64,000 nucleotides of DNA from Rhinopithecus roxellana (lineage: Eukaryota; Chordata; Mammalia; Primates; Cercopithecidae), in NCBI RefSeq assembly GCF_007565055.1, contig NC_044562.1:52896250-52960249 (forward strand), in the 5' to 3' direction. Positions 36,572-49,399 of this stretch are shown here, in pieces. The notes below the pieces were generated by a model that was given only the letters and a program-made list of their open reading frames with translations, was not told the DNA's origin and searched no databases. Position 1 is the first letter of the stretch, and the number at the start of each line of letters is the position of its first letter. The position numbers and the translations under genes are program-made.

Positions 36572-39195
36572 AGAGAATTTTTTAAATTAATATGTAATTC
36601 ACATGATACAATTCACTAAAGTGTACAATTCAGTTATTAGTCATATATTCAGAAGATTGTGCACCTATTATCATTATCTAATTCTAAAATATTTTCATCT
36701 GCTCGATAAGAAACCCCAAACCTATCAGCAGTCCCTTCCCACTTTCCCCGTCCAGTGCCTGGCAACCATTGATTAATTTTCTGTCTCTAGAGATTTGCCA
36801 TTTTGGGATGTGTTAGATACATGGAATAATATGTGGCCTTTTGCATCTGGTTTCTTTCACTTAGCATGTTTTGAAGGTTCACCTACACTGTAAGTCAGTA
36901 CTTTATTCATTTTTATGTGTGAATAATATTCCATTGTGTGAATATGTCACATTTTGCATAAGAATTCATCAGGTTATGAACATTTAGGTTGCTTCCATCA
37001 TTTGACTATTATAAACAGAGTTGCTATAAACATTTGTGTACATGTTTTTATAAGGATATATGCTTTCAATTTTCTTAGAATGGAATTCCTGGGTCAGTTA
37101 ATAATTTCATGTTTAACTTAACAGTCAAACTGTTTTCCAAAGTGGCTGAATAATTTTACATTCCCACCAGCTAAAGTATGAGGGTTCTAGTTTTTCCACA
37201 TCCTTGACATTACTTGTTATTGCCCTATTTCCTGATTACCACCCTGCTAGTGGATGTGAAATGTTATCTCATAGTTTTAATTTACTGTGCTTGTTAGCCA
37301 TTTGCATATCTTCTTTGGAGAAATGTCTATTCAAATCTTTTCCCTTTTTTATTAGTGTGTGTTTTTTTTATTTAAATAGTTGCATGTAATAGTTTTATAT
37401 ACTGGATGCTAGAATATATCACGCAGATGATTTGCAAATATTTCTCCCATTCTGTGAATTGCCTTTTCATTTTTTTTGACAGTGTACATGTAGCACGAAC
37501 ATTTTCATTGTTGATGAAGTCCAATTTATCTATTTGTTATTTAGTTACTTGTGCTTTATTTGTCTTTCATAAGAAAACATTGCCTAATTCAAGGTCATGA
37601 AGATATACACCTGTGTTTAATTCCAAGAGTCATAGTTTTAGCTCTTATAGTCAGCCATAAATATGATTCACTTTGAGTTAATTTTTTTTTTCTAGGAAAT
37701 GAACAAAGGGTCCAATTTCTATCATTTGCAACTGGATATTCAGTTGTCTCAGCCAAATTTCTTGAAAGACTATCCTTTCTGCATTAAATTGCCATGGCAT
37801 CCCTGTAAAAAATCAACTGACTATACATGTCTGGCTTATTTCTGGGCTTTCATTTCGATTCCACTGATGTATGTATGTATGCATGTACGTATATCTTCAT
37901 ACCAGTCCCATATAGTCTTGATTAATGTAGTTTTAGGATAAACTTTGCAACTGGAACATGTGTGACCTCTAGCTTAGTTCTTTTTTCAAAATTGTTTCAT
38001 CTATTCTGCTTCCTTTCAATTTTCATATGAATTTCAGTGCCAGTCTGTTGAGTTCTGCAAAAAAGGCAGGTGGGATTTTGACAGGTTATATTGAATCTGT
38101 AGATCAATTTGAAGAGTAATGCCATCTTAGTAATGTTAGGTCTTCCAATCCATAAATATGAAAAATCTATTTTATTTAAATCTTTTTAAATTTCATTCGG
38201 TGATGTTTTATAGTTTTCAGTGTGTAAGCCTTGTAAGGTAAGTATTTTAAGTATTAAACATTTTTTTGATGCTATTGTAAATGGAATTGGTTTTTCAGTT
38301 TCATTTTCAGTTTATTGCTAGTGTATAGGGATATAGTTGATTATTGTATATTAATCTTGTATTTTGTCATCTTGCCAACTTATTTATTATCTTTAATGGT
38401 TTTTTTAGTGGATGTCTTTTGGTTCTATATGTACAAGAGCATGTCATCTGCAAATAAGAGGGTTTTGCTTCCTTTCTAAGCTTTTTATTTGTTATTCTTA
38501 CCTAATTGCTCTGGCTACAACGTCCCAGTGTAATATTTAATAGAAGTGGTAAGAACAGATGTTCTTATCTTGTTTCTGATTTTAGGAGGAAATCATTCTG
38601 TCTTTTATTATTAAGTATGATGTTAGCTGTGGGTTTTTAAATAAATAGATATACTTTATCAGATTGAGGAAGTTCTCCTTTACTTTTTAGTTGGTTCAGT
38701 GTTTTATCAGAAAAGGATGTTGGATTTTGTCAAAATGCTTTTTCTGTGTCTGTTGAGGTAATCATGAGGTTTTACCTTTTATTCTATTAATACAGTATAT
38801 TACACTAATTGATTTTTCAAGTGCTAAATTGACCTTACATTGCAAATTACACCTTACTATAGTGTAAAATACTTTTTCACTGAATTTGCTTTGATAGTAT
38901 TTTGTGAGGATTTTTCTTGATATATATTTGTGAAGAATATTAGTTTGTAGTTGTTTTTGTGTATGTGTTGTCCTTGCTGGTTCTGGTATCAAGGCAAAAC
39001 TGATTTCCTACAATGAGTTTGGTTGTATTCCTTCTTTTACAGTTTTTGAAAGAATTTGCAGAGGATTGATGTTTTTTAATGGTTTGGTAGATTTCATCAG
39101 CAAAGTAATCTGGTCCTAGGTGTTCTTTGTGGGAGGTTTTTAATTACTAATTCAATCTTTTTACTTGTTATAGATGTATTCATATTGTCTGCTTC
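36572..39195 (-). mobile_element. Old L1M LINE-1: 3' UTR and ORF2 C-terminal two-thirds
   Basis: Antisense L1M text: AGTGTACAATTCAGTTATTA near the 3' end, TGCCTGGCAACCATTGATTA, and GTTTCTTTCACTTAGCATG. ORF2 antisense then runs through GTCATCTGCAAATAAGAGGG (the FADD region, near 38441) and GTAATCTGGTCCTAGGTGTT (start of the RT domain, near 39104). Highly diverged, with no open frame. The ORF2 endonuclease domain is missing. Confidence 0.85.
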
Positions 39196-39211
39196 CCTTT
39201 TACAAACAGAG

Positions 39212-39488
39212 AATACCGATAGATACGTATTATTTTTAAAATGAACTGAATAGATACTCTGGAATTGAAAAGTATAATAATTGAAATGAAAAATCTACTG
39301 GAAGGGGTCAACACCAGATTTTAGTAGGCAGAAGAAAGAATCACTGAACTTAAAGATAGGCCAACTGAGATTATTCTGTCTGAAGAACAGAATAAAAAAG
39401 AATGAATAAAAATTAATATAACCCCAGAGACCTGTGAAATATCATCAAGCATACCAACATATGCATAAAGATAGTCCCAGCCAGAGGG

Positions 39489-39523
<35 letters not shown>

Positions 39524-39840
39524 TGAAATTTATCTAAATCTAATAAAAGACATTAATCTACACATCCAAGGAGCTCAATAAACTCTAAGGAGATACATAC
39601 CTCAACACAATATAATCAAACTTTCAAAAGAAAAAGACGAAGAGAGATTCTTCAAAGAAGCAAGAGGGTCATGACTCATCTCATACAAGGAATCCTCTAC
39701 AAGATTAACAGATGATTTCTCATAAGAAATCATGGAGGCCAGAAGGCAGAGAGATGATATATTCAAAATGCTGAAAGAAAAAACTACTAACCAAGTATTC
39801 CACATCCAGTAAAATGTTCCTTGAAGATGAGACATTCTCA
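39212..39840 (+). mobile_element. L1M ORF1 segment in inverted orientation
   Basis: Plus-strand ORF1 text: GGCAGAAGAAAGAATCACTG, GCTGAAATTTATCTAAATC, CATCCAAGGAGCTCAATAAA and CATGGAGGCCAGAAGGCAGA. It is opposite to the flanking minus-strand L1M sequence. It covers much of ORF1, including the C-terminal RNA-binding part, and contains an A30 run at 39491-39520. Confidence 0.85.
39491..39520. repeat. A30 homopolymer inside L1M ORF1 segment
   Basis: Thirty uninterrupted A residues replace the short A-rich stretch expected before GGCTGAAA in ORF1. Confidence 0.95.
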
Positions 39841-41050
39841 TATTTTCCTTTTGTACTTTAAACATTTTTTAAAATTCTGTGAACATATTTAAAATAGCTT
39901 AAAGTTTTTGTCTAAATATTCCAATATTTATTCCTAAGGGGCATTTATTATTGATGACTTTATAAAAAATATTTATAGGCCAAATTTCTTGTTTCTTTGA
40001 ATGTCTCATAAGTTTTTGTTAAAATTTGGCATTTTCAGTAATGCGAGAACTCTGCAAATCAGAATCTTCTTCTTCTCCAGCAAATTCCCCAGGGTTTATT
40101 ACTGTTGTTTTTGTTTATTTAATAAATTCTGTAAGTCTGTGTTCCTTTTCATGTGTGGTCCCTGAAATCTTTATTCAGTTAGGATAATGGTTAGCCAATA
40201 ATTGAACAGAGATTTTCTTCAATGTCTAGAACCAATGAGTCTCCTAATCTCTGACAAGGGGCTCTGTGTGAATGTTGGAATATGCCATCATCATTCAGCC
40301 AGGCAATTGAGAACTCTAACTGAGCCCTCACTTCTTGCTTGTGTGAGTCCCAAGGTGATAGCTTAGGGCCTTTCTGAGTTTTCTTCAGAGAATGTATGAG
40401 CGTGGTTTTACAGATTAGAAGGACTTATCAAAGTCTCTATGAACTTCTCATTCCCCTGCTTCTCTTTATTTTTTAAGCATTTTGGTTAGCTTGCTGTTCA
40501 TTCTAACTGTTATTCATGACTTAGGCATCCACAATGTTAACAATTGCCTGTGTTTTCTACAAAATCTCCAGAGAAAAGGCTCTTCTCTGTATAAGAGAAG
40601 AGCCTGGTGGAACTCTGAATGAGGTGAAATAAAGATAATCTTGCAAGTAGGCATCCCTAGAGAACTATCTGACATGTCAAATAATGACAGATCTTTGAGA
40701 ATGGGATTTTGAAGGTGCTTCAATTGTCTCCTTCCCCTTCCAGTGGCTGCCATGCTGTTGGTTTTCACTTCGATTATGGATGGCTAGTTTTCAAGGTTAC
40801 CATCGAGCTCAGCAGTGGGGATGGAATAGAACAAGTTTAAAATGCCACAAAGCTCACTGTTCCTACGATGATTCTGCTGTTTCACTCCAATAAATACTTC
40901 CCAGATTTCTGAAAGGCCTTCATTAATTTTCAGAGTTTGGAAAACATAAATTCTGACCATTTTTGCCAGTTTTCTCATTGCTTTTATGGAAGAGAGAATT
41001 TTCAGAGGTCCTGAATCTGCCTTTTTTGCTAGTGGCACCAGATCAGAAAT
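39841..41050 (-). mobile_element. Probable L1M 5' region, antisense
   Basis: T-rich antisense-like text with blocks typical of L1M upstream sequence: TTTCTTGTTTCTTTGAATGT near 39986, AGGACTTATCAAAGTCTCTA near 40420, and GGATTTTGAAGGTGCTTCAA near 40702. If correct, it lies on the far side of the inverted ORF1 piece, as the 5' part of the same minus-strand element would. The 84-codon frames here are then incidental. Confidence 0.4.
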
Positions 41051-41192
41051 TTTTAAGAGAAGAAAAAAAAAAAGGTAAAGAGTAAAGAAGAATATGGGAA
41101 GAAATATATAGGTAAGAAAAACTGGAATCTACCAAAAAACTTGTAGTTGTATAAATGTCACTTCTCTGTATAAAAAGCTATAATTACTTTTT

Positions 41193-43911
41193 TTAGTTTT
41201 ATTATTTTTATAATTTTTTTATTTTTATTATACTTTAAGTTCTAGGGTACATGTGCATAGGGTGCAGGTTTGTTACATATGTATACATGTGCCATGTTGG
41301 TGTGCTGCACCCATCAACTTGTCAGCATCCATCAACTCATCATTTACATCAGGTATAACCCCCAATGCAATCCCTCCCCCCACCCCCTCCCCATAATAGG
41401 CCCTGGTGTGTGATGTTCCCCTTCCCGAGTCCAAGTGATCTCATTGTTCAGTTGCCACCTTTGAGTGAGAACATGCGGTGTTTGGTTTTCTGTTCTTGTG
41501 ATAGTTTGCTAAGAATGACGGTTTCCAGCTGCATCCATGTCCCTACAAAGGACACAAACTCATCCTTTTTTATGGCTGCATAGTATTCCATGGTGTATAT
41601 GTGCCACATTTTCTTAATCCAGTCTGTCACTGATGGACATTTGGATTGATTCCAAGTCTTTGCTATTGTGAATAGTGCCACAATGAACATATGTGTGCAT
41701 GTGTCTTTATAGCAGCATGATTTATAATCCTTGGGGTATATACCCAGTAATGGGATGGCTGGGTCAAATGGTACTTCTAGTTCTAGATCCTTGAGGAATT
41801 GCCATACTGTTTTCCATAATGGTTGAACTAGCTTACAATCCCACCAACAGTGTAAAAGTGTTCCTATTTCTCCACATCCTCTCCAACACCTGTTGTTTCC
41901 TGACTTTTTAATGATTGCCATTCTAACTGGTGTGAGATGGTATCTCATTGTGGTTTTGATTTGCATTTCTCTGATGGCCAGTGATGATGAGCATTTTTTC
42001 ATGTGTCTGTTGGCTATACACGTCTTCTTTTGAGAAATCTCTGTTCATATCCCTTGCCCACTTTTTGATGGGGTTGTTTGTTTTTGTCTTGTAAATTTGT
42101 TTGAGTTCTTTGTAGATTCTGGATATTAGCCGTTTGTCAGATGAGTAGATTGCAAAAATTTTCTCCCATTCTGTAGGTTGCCTGTTCACTCTGATGGTAG
42201 TTTCTTTTGCTGTGCAGAAGCTCTTTAGTTTCATTAGATCCCATTTGTCAATTTTGGCTTTTGTTGCCATTGTTTTTGGTGTTTTAGACATGAAGTTCTT
42301 GCCTATGCCTATGCCTATGCCCTGAATGGTATTACCTAGGTTTTCTTCTAGGGTTTTTATGGTATTAGGTCTAACATTTAAGTCTCTAATCCATCTTGAA
42401 TTAATTTTCATATAAGGAGTAAGGAAAGGATCCAGTTTCAGCTTTCTACTTATAGTTAGCCAATTTTCCCAGCACCATTTATTAAATAGGGAATCTTTTC
42501 CCCATGTCTTGTTTTTCTCAGGTTTGTCAAAGATCAGATGGCTGTAGATGTGTGGTATTATTTCTGAGGACTCTGTTCTGTTTCATTGCTCTATATCTCT
42601 GTTTTGGTACCAATACCATGCTGTTTTGGTTACTGTAGCCTTATAGTATAGTTTGAAGTCAGGTAGCGTGATGCCTCCAGATTTGTTCTTTTGACTTAGA
42701 ATTGTCTTGGCAATGCGGGCTCTTTTTTGGTTCCATATGAACTTTAAAGCAGTTTTTTCCAATTCTGTGAAGAAACTCATTGGTAGCTTGATGGGGATGG
42801 CATTGAATCTATAAATGACCTTGGGCAGTATGGCCATTTTCACGATATTGATTCTTCCTATCCATGAGCATGATATGTTCTTCCATTTGTTTTTCTCCTC
42901 TATTATTTCACTGAGCAGTGGTTTGTAGTTCTCCTTGAAGAGGTCCTTTACATCCCTTGTAAATTGGATTCCTAGGTATTTGATTCTCTTTGAAGCAATT
43001 GTGAATGGAAGTTCATTCATGATTTGGCTCTCTGTTTGTCTGTTACTGGTGTATAAGAATGCTTGTGATTTTTGCACATTGATTTTGTATCCTGAGACTT
43101 TGCTGAAGTTGCTTATCAGCTTAAGGAGATTTTGGGCTGAGACAATGGGGTTTTCTAAATATACAATCATGTCATCTGCTAACAGGGACAATTTGACTTC
43201 TTCTTTTCCTAACTGAATACCTTTAATTTCTTTCTCTTGCCTGATTGCCCTAGCCAGAACTTCCAACACTATGTTGAATAGGAGTGGTGAGAGAGGGCAT
43301 CCCTATCTTGTGCCAGTTTTCAAAGGGAATGGTTCCAGTTTTTGCCCATTCAGTATGATATTGGCTGTGGGTTTGTCATAAATAGCTCTTATTATTTTGA
43401 GATATGTTCTATCAATACCGAATTTATTGAGAGTTTTTAGCATGAGGGAGTGTTGAATTCTGTCAAAGGCCTTTTGTGCATCTATTGAGATAATCATGTG
43501 GTTTTTGTCTTTGGTCCCGTTTATATGCTGGATTACATTTATTGCTTTGCGTATGTTGAACCAGCCTTGAATCCCAGGGATGAAGCCCACTTGATCATGG
43601 TGGATAAGCTTTTTGATGTGCTGCTGGATTCGGTTTGCCAGTATGTTATTTAGGATTTTTGCATCAATATTCATCAGGGATATTGGTCTAAAATTCTCTT
43701 TTTTTGTTGTGTCTCTGTCAGGCTTTGGTATCAGGATGATGTTGGCCTCATAAAATGAGTTAGGGAGGATTCCCTCTTTTTCTGTTGATTGGAATAGTTT
43801 CAGAAGGAATGGTACCAGCTCCTCCTTGTACCTCTGGTAGAATTCAGCTGTGAATCCATCTGGTCCTGGACTTTTTTTTGGTTGGTAGGCTATTAATTAT
43901 TGCCTCAATTT
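41193..43911 (-). mobile_element. L1-C: 5'-truncated primate LINE-1
   Basis: Minus-strand L1PA-type element of 2.7 kb with 15-bp target-site duplications (CTATAATTACTTTTT at 41178-41192 and 43912-43926). The A-rich tail complement is at 41193-41235, the 3' UTR extends to 41447 and the ORF2 3' part covers 41448-43911. Truncation falls at the start of the reverse-transcriptase domain, a common outcome of incomplete target-primed reverse transcription. Confidence 0.96.
41448..43911 (-). pseudogene. L1-C ORF2 (reverse transcriptase to C-terminus), inactivated
   Basis: One frame runs from 43911 to about 42010. It is interrupted by TAG at 43303-43305 (CAG in intact copies) and TGA near 42580 (from TGG), followed by a frameshift near 42010-42020. 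The final frame ends at 41448 with the usual GGN terminus. The FADD catalytic motif at about 43165 reads LADD, a Phe-to-Leu change beside the two aspartates. Lesions are few compared with L1-A and L1-B over the same region, suggesting a younger copy. Confidence 0.9.
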
Positions 43912-43999
43912 CTATAATTACTTTTTAATCCCAACTCTACTGGCATAATTTCAAGACCTGAATGTTGCTTGCAACTTTATTGCTCTGTGTTCCCTGTTT

Positions 44000-44303
44000 C
44001 TTTTTTTAATTTTTTATTTTAGAGATGAGGCCTCACTCTGTTGCCCAGGCTGGAGTGCAGTGGTGCAATCACAGTTCAGTGCAGCCTCAAACTTCTAGGG
44101 GCTCAAGTGATCCTCCCACCCTAGCCTCTTGAGTAGCTGGGACTACAGGTACATCCAACCACATCCAGCTAATTTAAAAACACCTTTTTTTTTTTTTTTT
44201 TTGGTAGAGATGAGGTCTTGCTTTGTTGTCCAGGCTGGTCTCAAACTCCTGCTTTGGCCTCCCAAAGTACTGGGATTACAGGCATAAGCCACAATGCCTG
44301 TCC
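44000..44303 (-). mobile_element. AluJ-type, minus strand
   Basis: Both arms present with an internal T17 stretch (about 44186-44202) at the mid-element linker. Old diagnostic text (GATCCTCCCACC, GGGACTACAGGTAC) suggests AluJ. Confidence 0.9.
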
Positions 44304-44965
44304 TATTGTTTTCTATTTCTTACAGTGCAGCCACCCTTCCAATTGTGCCAGTCTCTTACCCATGTCTCTACTTCCCTGTCCTACCTTCCCTCCATACCCA
44401 TGCTGCAGTTTATTGCTATAGCCTAAGGCAGTAGCTGGAGACTGACACACTGGTGCCACTACCACATGCTCAACTAGGAGAAATGTATGGGCCTGAAGGA
44501 ACATCACTGACAGAGCCAAAGCTCTGATGGATTATTATCCTGCCACCACTTTGGGTTGCTGATTTCCTGCTCAAAGATAGATTATTTTTTCTTATAAGGA
44601 CAGGATAAAAAGTTGTTCCCCGTTTGTTTAGACTACATAGAACCAGAGTGGTCAGTAGAATTGAATAAAATGATAGGTTTGAAGAGAAGGGGGCAAAGTT
44701 AAACGTGGTTTAATAGTTTCTCCATTGTTGCTGAATCTTAGCCTGCTGCCAAATGCAAACTAGAAATTCCCCCTCTTAGTTGCCAGATTAACAAGGTGAT
44801 TACATATAATTTTGTTCCAGTTGATAGTTTTACAAAACAGGATATAGTAACTCACAAAATTTTGACTAATTTGATTGTTTCCAAGGTCCTGAGTTTAAAA
44901 AGAAATTATTGCCTTTTTAATAAAAAAGCAATATCAAAACCATTTACAATAATTTTATTTTACAT
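44304..44965. other. Unique interval
   Basis: Pyrimidine-rich from 44320 to 44410. No gene recognised. Confidence 0.35.
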
Positions 44966-45236
44966 TATTTATTTTTGAGACGGAGTCTCACTGTCGCCTG
45001 GGCTGGAATGCAGTGGTGTGATCTCAGCTCACTGCAACCTCTGCCTCCCAGGTTCAAGTGATTCTCCTGCCTCAGCCTCCCGAGTAGCTGAGACTACAGG
45101 CGAGCACCACCATATCCGGCTAGACGGGGTTTCGCCATGTTGGCCAGGCTGGTCTCCAGCTCCTGACCTCAGGTGATCCGTCCGCCTCAGCCTCTCAAAG
45201 TGCTGGGACAACAGGCATGAGCCACTGCACCTGGCC
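44966..45236 (-). mobile_element. Alu (AluS-type), minus strand, small internal deletion
   Basis: GAGACGGAGTCTCACTGTCG to CACTGCACCTGGCCC. The TAATTTTTGTATTTTTAGTA block between the arms is missing (CCGGCTAGACGGGGTTTCG), about 20 bp. Confidence 0.92.
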
Positions 45237-47179
45237 CATTTGCTATAATTTTAGCACCCAATAAATGATTCCCATTGCATTGAGTTTAGTTGAGGACTAT
45301 CATACTGTCCTTCAATCTTAATCATTTAGTAGCCATGTTTTACTAAGTTGTCCTTGTGGCAGGGATTTTTAAACATTTCTTTTGAAAGGTGAGTAAATAT
45401 TCAGTTAATATCTAATAGGAAGACCCTCTGATTTCATTGCAGAAATAAGTCATTTACATGTAAACAATTTGAGTCTTATAGAAAATTCTAACCACTCATT
45501 CAGTGTTTTAATTCAAAGATTATATAATGTTTTCTTTAACAACAACACTAAAAAATTAAATACTCAAAATAAATGAAAACAAATTTTTGCTTTTAAAATG
45601 CAAACATATAAGGAAGTGTGAAATTCTGACTACTTTATTAATAATGAAAATGAACTACATAGCAATGTCATGATAAACAGAATTTAACAAAAGCTGCCGA
45701 TCTGGCAATTTCTAAAAATGATAACATAAACAGACATAAAGCATAAAGAAGCATAAAGAAGCAGATAGCATAAAGATATACATATCTGAAGAATTCCACG
45801 TGTTTTGATGTGGTATTAGATCTTATTTTCTACATAGTATGTGAAATATTCATAAATACATTTTCTTCTTTTCCCTTAAAAATAGAAAATTGTTGGAGGC
45901 AATTTGTTAATTTAGTTGCATTTTTTCCTTGTACTTGATTAATCTTGCTTACCCCAAAAAGGGAACATTTGGGTTTAATTTTTATGCTAAATTGATAATA
46001 ACTTAAAAAAATTACTGGTATTATTTGAACATAGGTTTTAATCTCTTGATTTAAAAAAGACATTAAAAAGATCTACAGCAGTCTAAAGACTTAGGTAAAC
46101 AAATATCCTACTGGGTCACACTATGCTTAGGAAATGTCCTTGATCCAGTAAATCGAGAAGGTTATTATGAGGAAGTGTCTTGGAGGTATTAATATTTTCT
46201 CCCCCAATTATCATCAGTATTTTAAGCCACCCTGAATGCAAGCGTGGCCATCTTTTATGAATTTCTTGCAGTTGTACAAAATTTATCCTGAACTGAACTA
46301 GTCAGTGTCTCTTCTGATTCCTGAAAAAATTAACAAACAGCTGGAAACCAAACTGCAATGCAACTCTATGAATTAAAGAATTAAGATTTTAACAAAATGC
46401 TCTTTTTGTAGAAAACATTTTTCCACATAATAGCTCTAATTTTATCTGCTACCTACTCAAAGTGAGCAGAAAGAAAAACGTTTCCTCAGAGAGCGTGCTA
46501 GCCCAAATATCAGTATATCATTTGACCATGTGACATCCCCAGAGGCAGTTCTAAGCTGAGTGCACAATTGCCTGTGGAGCTTACCAAAAGGCCAGATGTT
46601 GCTACTAGAATGTTCCAAAGCTTGGCATCTGGGGTCTTGGCAAGCCCCAGAGATAGCCTTGGGTCCTGTGCCTATTGCTAAAATAGGAAATGAAAGAAAG
46701 TTCCACAGCAGAGGGTCTAACTAATTCTGAAGCGATATACAGGAATGAAAGTAATTCAAAGTAACACTAGCTTATGGTAAATAATTGGTTTGTCTATATT
46801 GATTAAATATGTAGTTAATGTTAAAACAGTTTCAAGGCTTGGGAGAATAATTTTTCATTGACTTTAAGCATGCTCTAAGCTAATTGTATCAATCAATCAA
46901 ATTATTTGCCAGTAACTGAGAATGCATAGCACATCCTTCAGTAATGAAAAACAACAGAAGAAAGGCAGCCACATTCCTACTACCCTCAGATCTCACAGTT
47001 TTAGAGTATTTTCCCTATTCTTTATCCCATTTCCATAAAATTAAGGTTTGAAATGTAGAAGTCATGATATGGCTGTTAGAATATGAAAATAGAATTATAT
47101 GGATCTGATTTTGTAAAGGTATTGTTTATTTTGGGGCTACAGACTACAGGTTTATAAGTAGTTTCTAAAAAGTAACACA
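45237..47179. other. Unique AT-rich DNA with a small tandem repeat
   Basis: No gene. A short GCATAAAGAA tandem (two full copies plus partials) lies at about 45735-45776. Confidence 0.4.
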
Positions 47180-47630
47180 GTAAAAACAAGAACTTTGAAC
47201 ACTCATACCATTAACTCAGTAATGCCATTTCTTAGGAGTCTGTCCAAAGAAATTAATCAAATATGGACCAATGTTTATTTATAAGAATGTTCATCATGAA
47301 GGTAATAGCTAAATACTGATACAAATTTCCAATAATAGGGGATCTTACACACAATATTCTGTATCATTAAGATAATTTTAAGACTTTTTAATGGCATAGA
47401 AAAATGCTCATGTTATATTTAAAGCAGAAGACAAACTTTGTAAACAATAGGACCTCAATTTGGGAAAAAATATTCACATACTCAACACTGGAAGAAATAT
47501 GAAAGTAATAGCAGTTGTTATGTCTGGATGGGGGGTTATGGGTAATTTTTATTTTCTTCTATATTTGTTAGCATTTGAAATATATTTTGTAAGGGTTATA
47601 AAATAAACATTGTAAAACATTATTCAAATT
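47180..47630 (+). repeat. Old L1M 3' end
   Basis: Reads CCATTTCTTAGGAGTCTGTC, CCAATAATAGGGGATC, CATAGAAAAATGCTCATG and GGGTAATTTTTATTTTCTTC. This is the sense order of an L1M ORF2 terminus and 3' UTR, with internal losses. Confidence 0.75.
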
Positions 47631-48399
47631 GGCATTAAAACAGAGTGCTTTATTACAGTAGAAAGTACATGGTTTGAAAAGGTTGAAAATCAACTACAAT
47701 TTCCTTAAACATGAAACTGAGAATTCTGGTTATTTTAAAAAATTCCACCCATGCGTTGGGAATCCTTTGTCTTTACTAAGGATACACCAACAAATTCAAA
47801 GAGGAATCCTGATACCATTGCTCTGGTGAAAAAAAAAAAAGTATGTGAAAAATCTGTTTTTAAGCATTTCAGTATTTTTGACAGTGTTGCATTAAGAAAC
47901 CATTTCAAAGCAGGCAACAATTTCATGATAATAAGTGACTTATCTTGTCATAAAATTGGTTTATTCCAATTTATTCCATACATCAGCCTGTAAGTTACAT
48001 CATTTATCATTTCCTTCCCAAGATCTTTGTACCATTTTCCTCTGCTTAGCACGAAAAATTAGTCACAACATTCTTATTGGGTTTCTGTTTTATAGTAAGA
48101 GGTTTTCAGTATTCTTTGTTTTATATTAGCTATTATTTTTCAGTATTGATCCTTAAGAATATTTGTCATTATATCAACGTATTAGATTGTATATATTTCT
48201 AAACATACCTGGAATTTGAATGCTTTAAGTATTTAATACCAATATCTGTAAATTTTCATACAAACATTATTCTTAGTTACAAACATAAACCTCTTTTGCT
48301 TGTAATGCCCGTTGGCAGCTGGCTTGGTATTTCAATGACTTGGGGTTTAATTTTCACTAAGCAGATTTTTAAAAATTCCAAACAAATGCATCGCAATCT
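47631..48399. other. Unique AT-rich interval
   Basis: No gene or repeat recognised. Confidence 0.35.
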
Positions 48400-49080
48400 A
48401 TGTTAGATGCTCATTTAGCAATATCTCTGAGAGGTGGGGCTGACTTTCCACTGTGGCATCAAGAGAGCAATCTGTTAAATCTGGTTCTCTCTCTTTCTAA
48501 GGATGGCAGCATGAACTCAGCTGGGCCCCATGATCCTCAGCCTAGGCCTCGGCAGAAGCGGTGAATTCAGCCATAACTACAGCAGAGTCTGATCATTCTC
48601 CTGATGAAATTACACTGATCTAATTTGCACGCTGTGAAGACATTTGGCACTGGCTGGATCTGAGCCTTGACATCTTCATTGGAACTAAAAGTACACTAAG
48701 AACTGACGTTACGTTTCACATTCTTTTCTGCCAGGCTGTGGCATTTCGTCCTCTTTAAAGGCATTATTTCAAGAACATTTAATTTGGCTTTGATATGCCT
48801 GCCATTTTGCTGAGTGGAACATACTGCGCCAGAAAAGCTCAGCTGTAATAAAGTTTGGCACCAACAGCTCACCATATACCTGCACCATCCTGTGCAGTTT
48901 AATTGGCATTCAGTGGGTTGATAAATGGATTGGCTTAATGAGACAATATACTTGACATATGCAGGACTCTCCTGAGGAATAGGATTCATTTTTTCACTTC
49001 ACACATCAACATGTTACAGATACCAACACAGTCACCTCCAGCAGTTGCACTGTAGCCAATGGACGCCTTCCACTGTGTTG
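48400..49080. promoter_or_regulatory. Candidate conserved non-coding element
   Basis: Repeat-free, balanced composition, with low-ambiguity motifs: TTGGCACTGGC (NFI half-site type) near 48644, TTTAAAGGCATTATTTC near 48755 and TTTGATATGCCTGCC near 48788. No frame is open for long. That it is conserved or regulatory is inference. Confidence 0.3.
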
Positions 49081-49399
49081 ACCAATAATATTACCTTCCA
49101 GCTATCTCGCTCCTTCCTCTTTTAGCACCAAATTATGTTTTAAATTTCATTGTCTTTTGAATTTTCTCAAATATAAGGAATAAGAGGCTCCATGTTTAAT
49201 TTATATAAATCTGTATTATCTCAGCAGATCGTACAACTTTTTGGGGGACTAAACAGATTAGTTTTACCTACGGTAAAAGGACGCAACTATAAAATACAGG
49301 TATTAATGAATTCTAGGTATAACTACTGGCATATGCAGTCATATAATTGAGAAAGTGGGTGACATTCTATCTTCAGAAATGTTGGCTTCAAGAATAAAT

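Noticed and set aside
40514..41038. Two adjacent 84-codon minus-strand frames
   Set aside because: They lie in probable L1M 5' sequence and have no recognisable domain.
45735..45776. Short regular repeat resembling an array
   Set aside because: Only a few imperfect GCATAAAGAA units without spacers, so a slippage tandem and not a CRISPR array.
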